Source: Xiphydria camelus (lineage: Eukaryota > Arthropoda > Insecta > Hymenoptera > Xiphydriidae). From it: a stretch of DNA of 64,000 nt. Every line of letters begins with the position of its first letter. Position 1 is the stretch's first letter. This document shows, in pieces, positions 63,139 to 64,000 of the stretch. The stretch spans positions 26,223,470 through 26,287,469 of the forward strand of contig OY783197.1 of NCBI GenBank assembly GCA_963678675.1, given 5' to 3'. The notes beneath the pieces were generated by a model, which worked only from the letters and a program-made list of their open reading frames with translations, was not told where the DNA came from and searched no databases. The translations under genes and the position numbers were made by a program.

Positions 63139-63368
63139 CACCGAGAAGAATATTTTAGTCAATTTAACCAAAATCCTGGAGACGATGACCAAACCGTTTA
63201 GTGAAGTATGGATCTTCCATCTTTTTAATTAAACTGACCACTTTCTGATTAAAATAACTAAACATTTGGTTGGAATAACTTGACATTTCATTAGAATAAC
63301 TTGATATTTGGTTCAACTGACCAGTATTTTGATTAGAATAACTAAACGTGTCCTGCATTTCTCTCATA
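63139..63368. mobile_element. Family C MITE, opposite orientation
   Basis: Starts CACCGAGAAGAATATTTTAG. The body is the reverse complement of the 57530 copy, including the repeated GGTT(A/G)GAATAACT unit. The right end (CATTTCTCTCATAG) has decayed. Confidence 0.7.
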
Positions 63369-64000
63369 GCAAACGCGCGCGCCGCACAAATGCTCGCAGC
63401 TCGAACCGAGAAAATCGCACCGTCCTACTTAAAACCGCGGCGGTAAAAATATTTGGTACTTTCACAGGCGAATCGTTTTACCACACCCTGCCGGTGACTC
63501 GTGAACAACGACAAGTGCCCCCTCCCCTCTCCCTTGTAAACCGACTCCTATTCAGAGCGTCCGTCAGCCACCGTAAACGGTCAAACGGTATACATTGTAG
63601 AGCAGAGGTAGCGCCCGCAGCTTCGCGTCGAATTGCAAAGAGCAGTCAACGCGCCGTGTAGTCAGTGACTTATACCCGCACGTGCGAGTCGTGTCTGCAG
63701 TGCGCGAGCGCGGTGCGACAACGATCGCAATAAGAAATTAAGACTTCCGCGTAATTTCAATGGGATTTTATCAACGCGGTTCCATCGTCCGGCGCTTCTT
63801 CCGCACTCGAAAGAGGTAAACTTTCTCGTCCGGAATCCTCCGTATAACGAGAGGACGGCCGTAAATCGTCACGACAGAAGTTGAAACTAGTTAGATAAGA
63901 GTGTACATAGAGCGCTATCGGCGGATCTACGCCTCCGCGAACTCCGGGGTGCAATGTTTCCTCGCGCGCGTAGGTATAACCAACACGGGTGCAGACATTG

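Noticed and set aside
19222..64000. Search for the Ubx homeodomain exon and linker microexons
   Set aside because: No WFQNRRMK-type or RRRGRQTYTR-type coding sequence was seen in any frame.
1..64000. CRISPR arrays, bacterial operons, phage genes
   Set aside because: The window is insect nuclear DNA. Direct repeats seen are tandem duplications or transposons, without regular spacers.

Overview
This is eukaryotic, insect DNA. The only gene that can be recognised with confidence is the first coding exon of the Hox gene Ultrabithorax (Ubx), on the + strand at 18546-19221. It encodes 225 residues from MNSYFEQ to the YPWM hexapeptide and ends at a consensus splice donor (AG|GTGAGT). The homeodomain exon is not in the window, so intron 1 runs at least 44.8 kb to the right-hand end. 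The exon sequence, the intact spacing to the YPWM motif, the CpG-rich DNA alternating with AT-rich blocks, and the lack of dense genes suggest a holometabolous insect, most likely a hymenopteran (ant, bee or wasp). The species cannot be fixed from sequence reading alone.

Layout. Positions 1 to about 17300 are upstream DNA, equivalent in position to the Drosophila bxd/pbx regulatory region and leading toward abd-A. It holds foldback transposon copies, simple repeats, two tandem duplications and one candidate orphan exon (10455-10595). Positions about 16560-18545 are a GC- and CpG-rich block holding the presumed Ubx promoter and 5' UTR. Within it are a CTCF-like site at 17334-17343 and a purine-rich GA tract at 17340-17700. 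Positions 19222-64000 are Ubx intron 1, equivalent in position to the Drosophila abx/bx region. It holds most of the mobile elements, several candidate regulatory clusters and no further recognisable exon.

Mobile elements. The window has many short (about 170-450 bp) non-autonomous foldback elements. At least eight sequence families end in variants of the same terminus, (TA)CACTGAGAAAAA ... TTTTTCTCAGTG(TA), which suggests one transposase system moved unrelated cargo. Two copies are interrupted by another element (34321-34707 and about 24113-24604). A separate 914 bp element at 22387-23300 has 24 bp perfect terminal inverted repeats, TA target duplications and a remnant reading frame for a PHD-like C4HC3 zinc finger. 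It looks like a deletion derivative of a pogo/Tigger-type transposon.

How it fits together. The window is a cis-regulatory landscape for one developmental gene: promoter, exon 1 and a very large intron, colonised by MITEs that have spared the exon and promoter. Regulatory assignments come from motif reading and known Hox-cluster organisation, not from measurement. Most other open reading frames are chance or shadow frames and are not annotated as genes.
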